A stretch of DNA of 64,000 nt from Arthrobacter sp. ISL-5 (GCF_018613835.1 NZ_JAGGPM010000045.1:1-64000), one strand, 5' to 3'. Shown: positions 24,137 through 33,194, counted from the first letter of the stretch. Notes: generated by a model not told the origin, from the sequence alone. Numbers and translations: made by a program.

Positions 24137-24883
24137 ATGCCAGCCATCGGAATTCTCCCAGTACGGACCTCCCGTCCCGCCGGTCGCGCCAGCCGCCGCA
24201 ACGGGCTGCCCGGAGGTTCGGGCCGCCCGCAACGCCGTTCCCTGCACGTCACTGGCTGGCTGACCCGCAACCGCCGCCTGGCCGTGTCGCTGCTGCTCTG
24301 TTTGGCCGCCGGCGTTGCCGTCCACCAGCTCACCCCCGCCCCCGCCCACACCGTCAAGGCCATAGCCGCGGCGCGGGACCTTCCGGCCGGAGCGGCGCTG
24401 GGCGGCGGCGACATGGCGGCGGTCAGCATCCCGCCGGCCCTGCTGGCTGCCGGGTCCTTCACGGAAACCTCGGGCCTGGAGGGAAAACAGCTGGCCGCCC
24501 CTCTCCGCAAGGGGCAGCTGCTCTCGGACGCCCAACTCGTGGGCCCCGGCCTGCTCACAGGAGCTCCGCCGGGTTCGGCCGCAGTGCCGTTGCGCATGGC
24601 TGATCCTGCGTCCATCCAGCTGGTCTCCCCCGGCCAGCTGGTCAACATCGTGCTGACGAACGGCAACGGCTACGAGCAGGCGTCGTCGTCAAAAGTGCTG
24701 GCCAGCTCAGTGCCGGTGCTGTGGACGTCGGCTCAAGAAGGCCAGAGCGGTCAGTGGCTGGGCACCGGCGATTCGGAGGGCCTGATAGTGGTGGCGGCCA
24801 CACCGGCCCAGGCCAGTGCGCTGGCGGGTGCGTCAACCCAGGGAAAGCTGTTCTTCGTACTCGTGGGGTCCGCGGGCAGTTAA
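24137..24883 (+). CDS. SAF-domain protein, CpaB/RcpC-like
   Basis: The 248-residue protein has a basic N-terminus, one membrane anchor (LAVSLLLCLAAGVAVHQL, about residues 48-66) and then a SAF domain beginning AIAAARDLPAGAALGGGDM. Next is the CpaB-like continuation GKQLAAPLRKGQLLSDAQLV and a second beta-domain. CpaB/RcpC proteins help assemble Flp-type pili on the periplasmic or outer side. No other pilus gene is present here, so the role may be different. TAGCGT ends six bases before the ATG, so the transcript should be leaderless. The end overlaps the next, convergent, gene by four bases. Confidence 0.75.
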   Translation: MPAIGILPVRTSRPAGRASRRNGLPGGSGRPQRRSLHVTGWLTRNRRLAVSLLLCLAAGVAVHQLTPAPAHTVKAIAAARDLPAGAALGGGDMAAVSIPPALLAAGSFTETSGLEGKQLAAPLRKGQLLSDAQLVGPGLLTGAPPGSAAVPLRMADPASIQLVSPGQLVNIVLTNGNGYEQASSSKVLASSVPVLWTSAQEGQSGQWLGTGDSEGLIVVAATPAQASALAGASTQGKLFFVLVGSAGS

Positions 24884-25119
24884 CCCCAGTGAGGGGGCTT
24901 CTGCTCCCTCAGCCAGGCATCGTGGTCGTTGTCGGAACCGGAGTCGCCCCAGGCACGGGGATCGTCCTCGGACGCCCTGTTTGGCACCACGCCCGCCGAT
25001 TTCACCGGCTTCGGGGTCTTCTTAGCCGGCCCGGGGGTCTTCTCCGCCGCGCCGGGGGCATCCTCATCCCGGGAGCCATTGCCCTTCCGCGAGCCTTCGT
25101 TCAGTGCACCGGCGTTCAC
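24880..25119 (-). CDS. Small acidic protein coupled to the large helicase-like gene
   Basis: The 79-residue frame starts with an ATGA overlap at the stop codon of the large gene upstream, so the two are translationally coupled. The peptide is Lys/Pro-rich in the middle (EKTPGPAKKTPKPVKSAG) and ends with a distinctive motif DAWLREQKPPHWG after an acidic stretch. It looks unstructured except for this end. I recall the same ending in relatives but know no function. The tight coupling suggests a partner of the helicase-like protein. Confidence 0.7.
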   Translation of the reverse strand: MNAGALNEGSRKGNGSRDEDAPGAAEKTPGPAKKTPKPVKSAGVVPNRASEDDPRAWGDSGSDNDHDAWLREQKPPHWG

Positions 25120-28100
25120 TGCGTGCCGTCCTTCCTGTCCGCGGTATCACCGTCGTAGTCGTTCTCATAGCCGTTTTCAGGGGCGCCGCTGTATTCTTTT
25201 TCGGCGCCGCCGTCGGCAAACCCTTCAGCCGCCCCGAAGCCCTTCCCGCCGCCGGTCCCGACACCCTCGTCCGAACCCTGGTGGTCATCGTCGTACGAGC
25301 CGCCGTAGTCGCCCTCGTAGTCGCCTTCGTCACCGTCCTCGTAGGGCCCCTCGGCCAGAGTGCTGACGTCGTCGTCCAGGAAGCCCGGCGATCCCACGGA
25401 CCGGACCGGAAGCGCGGGCTTCTCGAGTCCGAGGTAGCCGCCGATCCGGTCGGCGCAGGCCGACGGGTCCGTGAAGACTTCGATCGTCCACAGCGGCAGG
25501 TAACGCCAGCCAAGGCGCTCCAGCAGCTGCGGGCGCAGCCTGCTGCGTTCCCGCACCGTCATCTGCCGGTACTGCTCGGTCCCGTCGGACTCGATGGCCA
25601 CCGGCCGCGGAATCTCGGCTTCGTCCCGGCCCATGGTGCTCAGAGGGTCGGCCGCGGCCACAACGTCGATGACACCGTCGTACTGGTGCCAGACACGGGC
25701 CCCGCGTGCCCGGAGCCGGTCGCCAAGGTCCGCCACGAGCGGATCCGCCCCCAGCGCCTGCTCGCTCGCGGCCGCCCGGGACGCCGGGGTTCCGAGGTCC
25801 GTGTTGCCTGAGATCTCGCGGTCCAGCAGTTCGTACAGGTCCACCGCCCCGTGGGCCAGCCGGGTCCGGTCAAGGTCCTCCGGCTTGAAGCACGTCAGGA
25901 CGTGCAAAGACTGGCGGGCCCGGGTCATGGCCAGGGCGAACTTGGCCCGGCCGCCCTCGGCGGACAGCGGACCAAAGTTGTGCAGGGCCCGCCCGTGGGG
26001 TGTGCGGCCGTAGCCCGGGGAGAAAATCACGTGATCGCGGACCAGCCCCTGCGCGCGCTCCAGATCCACCACTCGGAACGATTCATCGCCGGCGGTGAAG
26101 AATCCTGCGAGCGACGGATGGTTGGGCAGCTGCAGCCGGATGGCCTCGCCGATCCTCGCCGCGTGCCGGAGGCTGGCTGTGACGACGGCCAGCGTTGTGC
26201 GCGGCCGGAGCCGGGCGTGTTCGAACACCAGCTCCACCACGCGGTTGACCTCTGCCACCACCGACTCCACGCCCTCGTGATCGGCGCTCGGCAGTCCCGT
26301 GCCCTCGGGTAGGTACTCCACGAGCAGGGCGCGGTCCAGCCCCGTGGCGGACTGGCCTTCGGGCAGGCGGCGGAGGCCGCCGTCGTAAAAGCCCTTGCTC
26401 AGCTGGAGCACCAGATCCTCGTCAACCGCGCGGTAGACGGAGTGCAGGCGCCACGTCGGCAGGACCGCCGCCAACGCAGTGAAGGCGCTCTCAACACTCT
26501 GGTGCGACTGCTCGCCGGCGGCGAGCCGCTCGACCGCGACGGTGAACGTGCGCGGGCTTGCGATCTTGTCGTCGCCGAAGGCAACCACCTGCTTTGCGCG
26601 GGCAATTGCCGGCAGGACGGCCTGCAGCGAGGTCGCTTCGGCGTCCAGGATGACCACGGCGTCGAACTTCTGCTCGGCCGGGAGAAGACCCGTCATCAGG
26701 TAGGGGCTCACCGACCAGACAGGAACCAGCATGGGAACCAGCTCCGGCGCCTGGGCAGTCAGCGCCGCCAGAGTCACCCGCCCGTCCTTGAGCAGGCTCC
26801 TGAGGAGGTCCGCCTGGCGGGGGTTCTGGGCGATCCCGGCGCGCCAGCGCTCGGCAAGCTGCCACCGGAGCCGTCCGGCGCCGCTGGCGATATGGGCGTT
26901 GTCGGCCAGCCTGTACTCGGCTTCAAGCTGGCGCAGGGCGTCGCCGTCGGACATGGCGAGGTAGTCATCGCCGCTGATCATGGCCTCCAGGGCGGACTGC
27001 CACCAGGCCAGCTCCAGCTCCGCGGCTACGGACTCGGCGGGGACCTCGCGCTCCGAGAGGTCTGCCAGCAATTCGCCCAGGCCGTGCTCGCGCATGTTCT
27101 CGATCAGCAGCGTGCGCTCCGGCAGCGTCTTGAGCGTCTGGGTGTCGGCCACGAGCCGTTCCAACCGTTCCATGAGTTCCGGGTAGGCCGTATCTTCCAA
27201 GGCTCCGCCCGCCGCCGTGTGCCGCAGCGCATTGCCCAACAGCTTCAGTTCGCGGGTCAGCCCCCGGTACATGATGCTGATCTCGGCCAGCCCGGACGGC
27301 ACCGCGGGATGCCGCTGCGTCGTGGCGTAGTCCGACCACTGTGCGCGCTGCTCCTGCACCAGCACCAGTGAACTGTGAAGATCGGCGATGTGCACGCCGG
27401 GCCGGACATACTCCTTTGCCACCCTGCGCAAGCGCGAACGCTGCATCGACGCCATGTCGATGTTGTGCTCACGGCGCCAGGCGGATGACGCGGTCGCTGA
27501 GATGAGGTCGTGCACCGGCCGGTCGAAGATGTCGGGCGTGAACTTGTCCAGGCTCTCCCGGACGGCGACCAGCAGCTTGAGCTGGGAGCCCCACTCGGCA
27601 AAGTTCGTACCAAGTCGGATTTCCGCGTGGCCTGCCACGTCCTTCATGCGCTCGTACAGCAGCGGCAGTTTTTTCTCCACCGAGCGCGCCAGGTCCTGCG
27701 CTTCCTCGGTCTCCTTGCGGGTCACCAGCCGGGCACCGTGCCAGGGGCTCGAGGTGGAGGCGCTGCTGAAACTGCCGAGCTCGGCCGCGCGCTTCAGCCT
27801 GCCAGCGAGTTCCTCGCGGTCCCTGATGCTGTCCAGCACGCTGCGCTTCAGCCGGACCGTGGTGGCCGGGGCGGGCTGAATCGAGGTCAGCTCCGCCAGC
27901 GACTGCATCGCCTGGTACGGCGAGCAGCCCCATCGCTTGCGGACGTTGTGCAGCGACGCCACGTGGTCCATCAGGGCGTGCCGGTGTTCGATGAGAGTTT
28001 TGTGCAGGTTGCCCAGCTGCGGCTCGCTGGATTTCTCGTTGCGCACGATGGCCCGGACCAGCTGGCCCTTGAGCTGCTGGGGCGTTGCGCTGCCGGACAG

Positions 28101-29171
28101 CTGGAACAAGATGGACTCCAGGCCCAGGTCCTCGAGCCTGCCGGCCACTTCGTTGAGGCTGGCGCGCCGGTCCCCCACCACGAGGACAGTTTTGCCTTCG
28201 TCCACCAAAGCGCCGATGGTGTTGATCGCCGTCTGGGTCTGCCCTGTCCCGGGCGGGCTGCTGACCACCAGCGAGTCCCCGGCCCGGACCGCGTCAATCA
28301 CGTACTGCTGGTCCGCGTCCGCGTCCAGAAGGAGCAGCTCACTGGCCGGGTCCCGCTCGTCCACGCTCGGGAAGCGGCCGGGCTGCAGCGCGGGCACGTC
28401 CACGAGTTCGCCCGAGGCGGCCCGGGCAAGGGAGGCCACCAGCGTATTCTGCTGGTTGATCCAGGGGTCATCCAGGTTGCCGGACAGGTCCGCGAATGTG
28501 GAGACGAGCAGGTTGTGCTCCACCTCGGCGCCGTGGATCGGCTTGACCAGCGTGCTGAGGCGGTCCAGGACGGGCTGGGGGTCAAAGCGCGCTGTGCTGT
28601 ACGCCATCCGGGTCACGGCGTTGACGTCGAACACGATGCCGTGGATGGTCTTCAGGTGCCGGATCAGGGCCGGATTGATGCGGGCCTGTTCCGTGAGCTG
28701 CAGCTCGTAGTCGCCTTCGCCGGGGCGGATGGTGAGGGAGATGGCGGTCAGCATGACCGGCGCCGAGATACGCTGCGGCTTACCGCCGACGGCGGACGTC
28801 CACACCACGGTTCCGGCCGAAAAGTAGCCGGCCTCGATGCCGCGGTCATTGGCCAGTTCGAAAATCTTGGACCGCAGGTTCCGGGAGGCCCTTGCAGCCA
28901 CAACGTACTGCTGCTGGTCGCGGATCAGCGTGGAAAGCCGGGTGCGGCGCCCGGCCATGAGCTGCGCAAGGCCGGACGGGTGCGCGTTGGTGAGGTCGAT
29001 CGAGCCCTCAGGGGTTTTGGTGAAGCGCAGCATGGTGTCCGCCCCGGTAACGGGCTTGAGCCCGGACAGCCACTTCCTGAGCTCCTCCGAACCCTCGGAG
29101 TCGACCTGACCAACTGACACTGCTGCCTTCTTTTCTGCGCTTGCACGTGACGCCTTGGACCATACGGGCAT
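25116..29171 (-). CDS. Large helicase-like protein with altered ATPase motifs and nuclease-like end
   Basis: The ATG at 29171 (MPVWSKASRASAEKK) gives 1351 residues; TACGCT ends 7 bases before it, supporting this start over one 56 codons upstream. Residues about 300-360 resemble the first motifs of superfamily 1 helicases (DADQQYVIDAVRAGD, then SPPGTGQTQTAINTIGALVD). The Walker A lysine is glutamine. The motif II region reads DAVVILDAEATS, not DEAS. The late motif KFALAMTRARQSLHVL is preserved. A Vsr/REase-like domain follows (AIESDGTEQYRQMTVRERSR, GWRYLPLWTIEVFTDP), then an acidic Gly/Asp/Tyr-rich tail. ATP hydrolysis may be lost or unusual. Its task is unknown. Confidence 0.8.
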   Translation of the reverse strand: MPVWSKASRASAEKKAAVSVGQVDSEGSEELRKWLSGLKPVTGADTMLRFTKTPEGSIDLTNAHPSGLAQLMAGRRTRLSTLIRDQQQYVVAARASRNLRSKIFELANDRGIEAGYFSAGTVVWTSAVGGKPQRISAPVMLTAISLTIRPGEGDYELQLTEQARINPALIRHLKTIHGIVFDVNAVTRMAYSTARFDPQPVLDRLSTLVKPIHGAEVEHNLLVSTFADLSGNLDDPWINQQNTLVASLARAASGELVDVPALQPGRFPSVDERDPASELLLLDADADQQYVIDAVRAGDSLVVSSPPGTGQTQTAINTIGALVDEGKTVLVVGDRRASLNEVAGRLEDLGLESILFQLSGSATPQQLKGQLVRAIVRNEKSSEPQLGNLHKTLIEHRHALMDHVASLHNVRKRWGCSPYQAMQSLAELTSIQPAPATTVRLKRSVLDSIRDREELAGRLKRAAELGSFSSASTSSPWHGARLVTRKETEEAQDLARSVEKKLPLLYERMKDVAGHAEIRLGTNFAEWGSQLKLLVAVRESLDKFTPDIFDRPVHDLISATASSAWRREHNIDMASMQRSRLRRVAKEYVRPGVHIADLHSSLVLVQEQRAQWSDYATTQRHPAVPSGLAEISIMYRGLTRELKLLGNALRHTAAGGALEDTAYPELMERLERLVADTQTLKTLPERTLLIENMREHGLGELLADLSEREVPAESVAAELELAWWQSALEAMISGDDYLAMSDGDALRQLEAEYRLADNAHIASGAGRLRWQLAERWRAGIAQNPRQADLLRSLLKDGRVTLAALTAQAPELVPMLVPVWSVSPYLMTGLLPAEQKFDAVVILDAEATSLQAVLPAIARAKQVVAFGDDKIASPRTFTVAVERLAAGEQSHQSVESAFTALAAVLPTWRLHSVYRAVDEDLVLQLSKGFYDGGLRRLPEGQSATGLDRALLVEYLPEGTGLPSADHEGVESVVAEVNRVVELVFEHARLRPRTTLAVVTASLRHAARIGEAIRLQLPNHPSLAGFFTAGDESFRVVDLERAQGLVRDHVIFSPGYGRTPHGRALHNFGPLSAEGGRAKFALAMTRARQSLHVLTCFKPEDLDRTRLAHGAVDLYELLDREISGNTDLGTPASRAAASEQALGADPLVADLGDRLRARGARVWHQYDGVIDVVAAADPLSTMGRDEAEIPRPVAIESDGTEQYRQMTVRERSRLRPQLLERLGWRYLPLWTIEVFTDPSACADRIGGYLGLEKPALPVRSVGSPGFLDDDVSTLAEGPYEDGDEGDYEGDYGGSYDDDHQGSDEGVGTGGGKGFGAAEGFADGGAEKEYSGAPENGYENDYDGDTADRKDGTQ

Positions 29172-29178
29172 ACTTTCG

Positions 29179-29184
29179 AGCGTA
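29179..29184 (-). promoter_or_regulatory. -10 hexamer of the helicase-like gene (leaderless type)
   Basis: TACGCT on the minus strand ends seven bases before the ATG at 29171. It supports that start and a leaderless transcript. Confidence 0.5.
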
Positions 29185-29291
29185 GCCGCAAACAGCCACG
29201 GGTGAGAGACCGCAACACTGGAACGGGCTAAGTTGCGGCGGATTTCGAACCGTGTCCCGGATTGCCGGACCAAACAGCTGCCCGGACGACG

Positions 29292-29336
29292 GGGACAAAA
29301 GGGAAGTGGCCGGCCTCCCTGCGGAGACCGGCCACT
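29292..29336 (-). terminator. Rho-independent terminator behind guaA
   Basis: Read on the minus strand, AGTGGCCGGTCTC pairs with the inverse arm ending GGCCGGCCACT, with a short interruption in the stem, followed by TCCCTTTTG. It starts 8 bases after the guaA stop codon. Confidence 0.8.
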
Positions 29337-29343
29337 CAAAACG

Positions 29344-30933
29344 CTATTCCCACTCGATGGTTCCCGGCGGCTTGCTGGTCACGTCCAGCACCACGCGGTT
29401 GACGCCTTCCACCTCGTTGGTGATCCGGTTCGAGATGCGGGCCAGCAGGTCATACGGGAGCCGTGACCAGTCGGCCGTCATGGCATCTTCGGACGAAACG
29501 GGACGCAGCACGATGGGGTGGCCGTAGGTACGGCCGTCGCCCATGACGCCAACACTGCGGACGTCCGCCAGCAGCACTACCGGCATCTGCCACACGTCGT
29601 TGTCGAGTCCGGCTGCGGTCAGCTCGGCACGGGCAATCGCGTCGGCTTTGCGGAGCAGGTCCAGGCGTTCCTTGGTCACTTCGCCGACAATGCGGATGCC
29701 GAGGCCCGGTCCCGGGAAAGGCTGGCGGCCCACGATTTCCTGCGGCAGTCCCAGCTGGGCGCCGACGGCACGGACCTCGTCCTTGAACAGCGCACGAAGC
29801 GGCTCGACGAGCTCGAACTGCAGGTCCTCGGGCAGGCCGCCCACGTTGTGGTGGCTCTTGATGTTCGCAGCGCCTTCGCCGCCGCCGGATTCGACGACGT
29901 CCGGGTACAGGGTGCCCTGGACCAGGAACTTGATCTTCTCGCCGTGGGCCGCGGCTTCGGCGATGATGGCCAGTTCCGCCTCCTCGAAGGCACGGATGAA
30001 TTCGCGGCCGATGATCTTGCGCTTGGTTTCGGGATCGCTGACTCCCGCGAGGGCTGCCTGGAAGCGTTCCTGCTCATTGGCGACGTAGAGCTTCACGCCG
30101 GTCGCAGCAACGAAGTCCCGCTCAACCTGTTCCGCTTCGCCTTCACGGAGCAGTCCGTGGTCCACGAACACACAGGTCAGCTGGTCGCCGACTGCGCGCT
30201 GGACGAGGGCGGCGGCGACGGCCGAGTCCACGCCGCCGGAGAGGCCGCAGATAACCCTGGCATCGCCGATCTGCTTGCGGATGCGGTCAACCTGCTCTTC
30301 GAGGATGTTGCCCGTGGTCCAGTTGGGTTCCAGCTTGGCGCCCTTGAACAGGAAGTTCTCCAGCACCTGCTGGCCGTACGCCGAGTGCTTGACTTCCGGG
30401 TGCCACTGCACGCCGTAGAGGCACTTTTCCTCATTGGCGAACGCAGCTACAGGAGCGCCGGCGGTGGTTGCCAGGACGTCGAAGCCCTCGGGTGCTTCCT
30501 GGACGGAGTCGCCGTGGCTCATCCAGGTGTTCTGCAGTTCAGGCACGCCGGACAGGATGGACCGGGCACCGCCCACTGCGGTGGCTTCGGTGGAACCGTA
30601 CTCACGGAGTCCGGTCTGGGCCACCTTGCCACCCAGCGCGTTGGCCATCGCCTGGAAGCCGTAGCAGATGCCGAAAACCGGGATGCCGGCTTCGAAGAGG
30701 TCGGCTCCGACGTTCGGGGCGCCGTCCGCGTATACGCTGGAGGGTCCGCCGGACAGGATGATGGCGGCTGGGTTCTTGGCCAGGAGCTGCTCGGTGCTGT
30801 AGGTATGCGGAACCACTTCCGAATACACATTCGCTTCCCGGACGCGGCGGGCAATCAGCTGCGCGTACTGGGCACCGTAGTCAACAACCAGCACCGGCTT
30901 CTGGGAAGTTTGGGATGCAGTGGGAGTAGTCAC
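29344..30933 (-). CDS. guaA: GMP synthase (glutamine-hydrolysing)
   Basis: The 529-residue enzyme converts XMP to GMP with ATP and glutamine. The class I amidotransferase domain has the nucleophile in GICYGFQAM and the His-Glu pair in VQWHPEVKHS. The ATP pyrophosphatase PP-loop is LSGGVDSAVAAALVQ. The C-terminal dimer domain ends with the canonical VNRVVLDVTSKPPGTIEWE. The start is GTG and TAGTCT ends six bases before it, so the mRNA is likely leaderless. It is a single-gene unit with its own terminator; two IMP dehydrogenase-type genes lie in the same window. Confidence 0.97.
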   Translation of the reverse strand: MTTPTASQTSQKPVLVVDYGAQYAQLIARRVREANVYSEVVPHTYSTEQLLAKNPAAIILSGGPSSVYADGAPNVGADLFEAGIPVFGICYGFQAMANALGGKVAQTGLREYGSTEATAVGGARSILSGVPELQNTWMSHGDSVQEAPEGFDVLATTAGAPVAAFANEEKCLYGVQWHPEVKHSAYGQQVLENFLFKGAKLEPNWTTGNILEEQVDRIRKQIGDARVICGLSGGVDSAVAAALVQRAVGDQLTCVFVDHGLLREGEAEQVERDFVAATGVKLYVANEQERFQAALAGVSDPETKRKIIGREFIRAFEEAELAIIAEAAAHGEKIKFLVQGTLYPDVVESGGGEGAANIKSHHNVGGLPEDLQFELVEPLRALFKDEVRAVGAQLGLPQEIVGRQPFPGPGLGIRIVGEVTKERLDLLRKADAIARAELTAAGLDNDVWQMPVVLLADVRSVGVMGDGRTYGHPIVLRPVSSEDAMTADWSRLPYDLLARISNRITNEVEGVNRVVLDVTSKPPGTIEWE

Positions 30934-30939
30934 TGTCCT

Positions 30940-30945
30940 AGACTA
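30940..30945 (-). promoter_or_regulatory. -10 hexamer of guaA (leaderless type)
   Basis: TAGTCT on the minus strand ends six bases before the guaA GTG. No ribosome-binding sequence separates them. Confidence 0.6.
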
Positions 30946-31021
30946 CTTTGCACCGTTGCCCCGACGCATCTTGAGGGCGCCCGCTGTGACGCATGAAACT
31001 CCGGCGCACCGGCGGCCGGGA

Positions 31022-31534
31022 CTAGTACCGGCTGGCCGCCTGGGGGTTGGCTGCCAGTTCGGCGTCAACTTCGGCGTGGAACTTCTTCTCCACGATGAAG
31101 GAGAGGAACGGCACCACGCCGCCCAGTGCCAGCAGGATCATCTTGGCGAAGGGCCAGCGCATCAGCGTCCAGAGCCGGAAGTTCGACATGAGGTACACCA
31201 CGTACATCCAGCCGTGGACAATCAGCACCGCCACCGACACGTTGAATCCGTTGAGCACGCCCTTGGGCTCGGCCTCGGCAAATCCGAAGCCGAACGGCTG
31301 GCCCGTGACGGCGTTGGTTCCGCCCGCGAACAAGTACTGGCCGAAGGCGTAGCGCGCCACCAGCTCCGAACAGAGCAGCAGCAGCATGGCGCCCGTGAGG
31401 TACGCCATGACCTTGTAGAACTTCAGGGCCGAGCGAATCTGCGCTTCCGTTCCGCCGAAGCGTCGCTTCTTCGCCGCTCCTGTGCCCGTCTGGTTCGACG
31501 GCTGCGGCTGGATGGCAGGCTTGGGTTCGATCAT
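31022..31534 (-). CDS. DUF3817-type integral membrane protein
   Basis: The 170-residue protein has a basic start, then FYKVMAYLTGAMLLLLCSEL, a second segment (NVSVAVLIVHGWMYVVYLMS) and a third (ILLALGGVVPFLSFIVEKKF). LWTLMRWPFAKM lies between them. These marks fit the DUF3817 family of three-helix actinobacterial membrane proteins. The start overlaps the SURF1 stop by ATGA, so the two are one operon. The pairing with SURF1 points to a role near respiratory-chain assembly, which is inference. Confidence 0.85.
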   Translation of the reverse strand: MIEPKPAIQPQPSNQTGTGAAKKRRFGGTEAQIRSALKFYKVMAYLTGAMLLLLCSELVARYAFGQYLFAGGTNAVTGQPFGFGFAEAEPKGVLNGFNVSVAVLIVHGWMYVVYLMSNFRLWTLMRWPFAKMILLALGGVVPFLSFIVEKKFHAEVDAELAANPQAASRY

Positions 31535-32409
31535 GGCTGTACCTTTTGTTGGGTCGTGTCTGGCTGGGTCGCGCCAGGGTGGGTCGCGTCTGGCTGGGGC
31601 GTGTCTTCTGGCGTGTGGTCGCCGCCGTCGTCTTCCTCTTCCTCGAGGCTGCGCCGGTAGTCATCCTTGACCAGCCGCCACCAGATGAAGAGGGCGAACC
31701 CGGCGAAGACGATCCATTCCACCGAGTAGAAGAGGTTCAGCCAGTTGACCTTGGGGGGCGGCGGCTGCGCGCCGATGCTCAGCGGCCGGAGGGCGCTGCC
31801 GGCGGCGGCAGCACCGACGTCGGACGTGCCGGAAATTTCGGCGGTGGCCGAAACAAAGGCCGGGTAGCTGCTGACGTTCCAGATGTTGATGAGTTCGGCG
31901 ACAGAGACGGCGGATGCCTGCCCGGGCGAGGGAGCCGTGTTGGGAACCGGCGCCTCGGACGGCAGGAGCCGTCCGGTCAGCCGGATAGTGCCCGACGGCG
32001 GGTCGGCGGCTTCGGCGGGATCGGCGATCCATCCGCGCGCCACGGGTATCCAGGTTTCCGGGGAGGCTGCGGCGCCCTTGAGCACGGGGGCATCCGCGAC
32101 GGCGAACGCCGTCACCACCCAGAATCCCGTCTTGCCGTCCTTGAGCCGGCCCGGAACGAGGACCTGCCTGGAGCCGTCGTACGTGCCTGTGGCGGTCACC
32201 ATCTGGTCGGCCACCGAACCCCGGAAGAATTCGCCGGGTTTCAGGGTGTCGGTGAGGTTCTTGACTTCCTCGGTGGTGGGGCTGATGGGCACCTCGGGCT
32301 GGGTGGACCGGCCGAACTGCCACTGGCTCAACAGCACGAAGACACCCGAAATGACGATCGCAAAGACGAGGCCTGCGATCCACCGGGGCTGGAGGGCTGT
32401 TTTCCACAC
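31531..32409 (-). CDS. SURF1 family cytochrome oxidase assembly protein
   Basis: The 292-residue protein has an N-terminal helix (WIAGLVFAIVISGVFVLLSQ) followed by WQFGRS, an outside domain with TGTYDGSRQVLVPGRLKDGK and the conserved GFWVVTAF, then VARGWIADP, and a C-terminal helix starting LFYSVEWIVFAGFALFIWW. These are the SURF1 hallmarks. SURF1 helps insert heme a into cytochrome c oxidase. The tail is Asp/Thr/Gln-rich. The start is GTG, with TACGGT six bases before it; the spacer TAAGGG could also act as a weak ribosome site. Confidence 0.9.
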   Translation of the reverse strand: MWKTALQPRWIAGLVFAIVISGVFVLLSQWQFGRSTQPEVPISPTTEEVKNLTDTLKPGEFFRGSVADQMVTATGTYDGSRQVLVPGRLKDGKTGFWVVTAFAVADAPVLKGAAASPETWIPVARGWIADPAEAADPPSGTIRLTGRLLPSEAPVPNTAPSPGQASAVSVAELINIWNVSSYPAFVSATAEISGTSDVGAAAAGSALRPLSIGAQPPPPKVNWLNLFYSVEWIVFAGFALFIWWRLVKDDYRRSLEEEEDDGGDHTPEDTPQPDATHPGATQPDTTQQKVQP

Positions 32410-32459
32410 CCCTTAACCGTACTTCGTCCCCGCGTAGAACAACGAAACGGGCTGGAGAA

Positions 32460-32647
32460 GGGCCTGCCCCTAGAGTGGGGCAGCAGGGTCCCTACGTGGC
32501 GACGGAGTCGACACGAAAGGGCCTGCCCCTAGAGTGGGGCAGCAGGGTCCCTACGTGGCGACGGAGTCGACACGAAAGGGCCTGCCCCTAGAGTGGGGCA
32601 GCAGGGTCCCTACGTGGCGACGGAGTCGACACGAAAGGGCCTGCCCC
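32460..32647. repeat. 59-bp tandem repeat, three full copies, each with a hairpin
   Basis: Three identical 59-bp units start at 32460, 32519 and 32578, and the first 11 bases of a fourth follow at 32637. Each unit contains CTGCCCC TAGAGT GGGGCAG, a 7-bp stem with a 6-base loop, and a GTCGAC palindrome near its end. The array fills the gap between the PTS gene stop and the SURF1 promoter. It may act as a repeated terminator or be a length-variable locus. The copies are perfect, so the amplification is recent. Confidence 0.9.
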
Positions 32648-32652
32648 AATCT

Positions 32653-33141
32653 TTAGTGGTCGAAGAACACCAGGCTTGAGTTGATCAGCTCCGCGATGAC
32701 TTCGGCGTCGTAGGCGCGGCGCAGCGATTCCCGGAAGGACTCCTTGGACAGCGACCTGGCCAGGGTGGCCAGCACCTCGAGGTGGTCCGAGAACGAGCTT
32801 GCCGGGGTGGCGATGAGCAGAACGACAGTGGCGGGGCCGTCCGCGGCCCCGAAATCGAGGGCCCTGCCGTACTTGGTGATGCCGACGGCGATGGAGGTCC
32901 GGGAGACGAATTCACTGCGGGCGTGCGGCAGGCCCACGCCCCCGGGAAGCCCGGTGGCGAGCTGGTGTTCACGTGCGTTGACGTGCCCCAGGAAGCCCTC
33001 GAGGTCAGAGATCCGGCCGGCGTCGTAGAGCCTGCGGGCAAGCTGGGTCGACGCATCCAGCTTGTCCGTGGCGTCCATCTCCAGAATCACCATCTCCGGT
33101 GTGGTGAGTTCAGCATCATAACGGTCCAGTGGTTCCGCCAA
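32653..33141 (-). CDS. PTS EIIA-type phosphocarrier (mannitol/fructose family)
   Basis: A TTG at 33141 preceded by GAAGGG gives 162 residues; an ATG at 33174 without a ribosome site is the alternative. The EIIA fold is shown by LARRLYDAGRISDLEGFLGH, the active histidine in GVGLPHARSEFV, then TPASSFSDHLEVLATLARSL. Such domains accept phosphate from HPr for sugar uptake or regulate other proteins. No EIIB or EIIC lies here, so it may be regulatory (PtsN-like) or work with distant partners. It lies 53 bases downstream of glpD and could share its transcript. Confidence 0.85.
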   Translation of the reverse strand: MAEPLDRYDAELTTPEMVILEMDATDKLDASTQLARRLYDAGRISDLEGFLGHVNAREHQLATGLPGGVGLPHARSEFVSRTSIAVGITKYGRALDFGAADGPATVVLLIATPASSFSDHLEVLATLARSLSKESFRESLRRAYDAEVIAELINSSLVFFDH

Positions 33142-33194
33142 GTGGTGTCCCTTCAGTGAGGCCCGGAGCCCCATTTCCGCGGCGGCTTGTGATT

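Noticed and set aside
32460..32647. The 59-bp array as a CRISPR
   Set aside because: The units are contiguous and identical with no variable spacers, and no cas genes are present.
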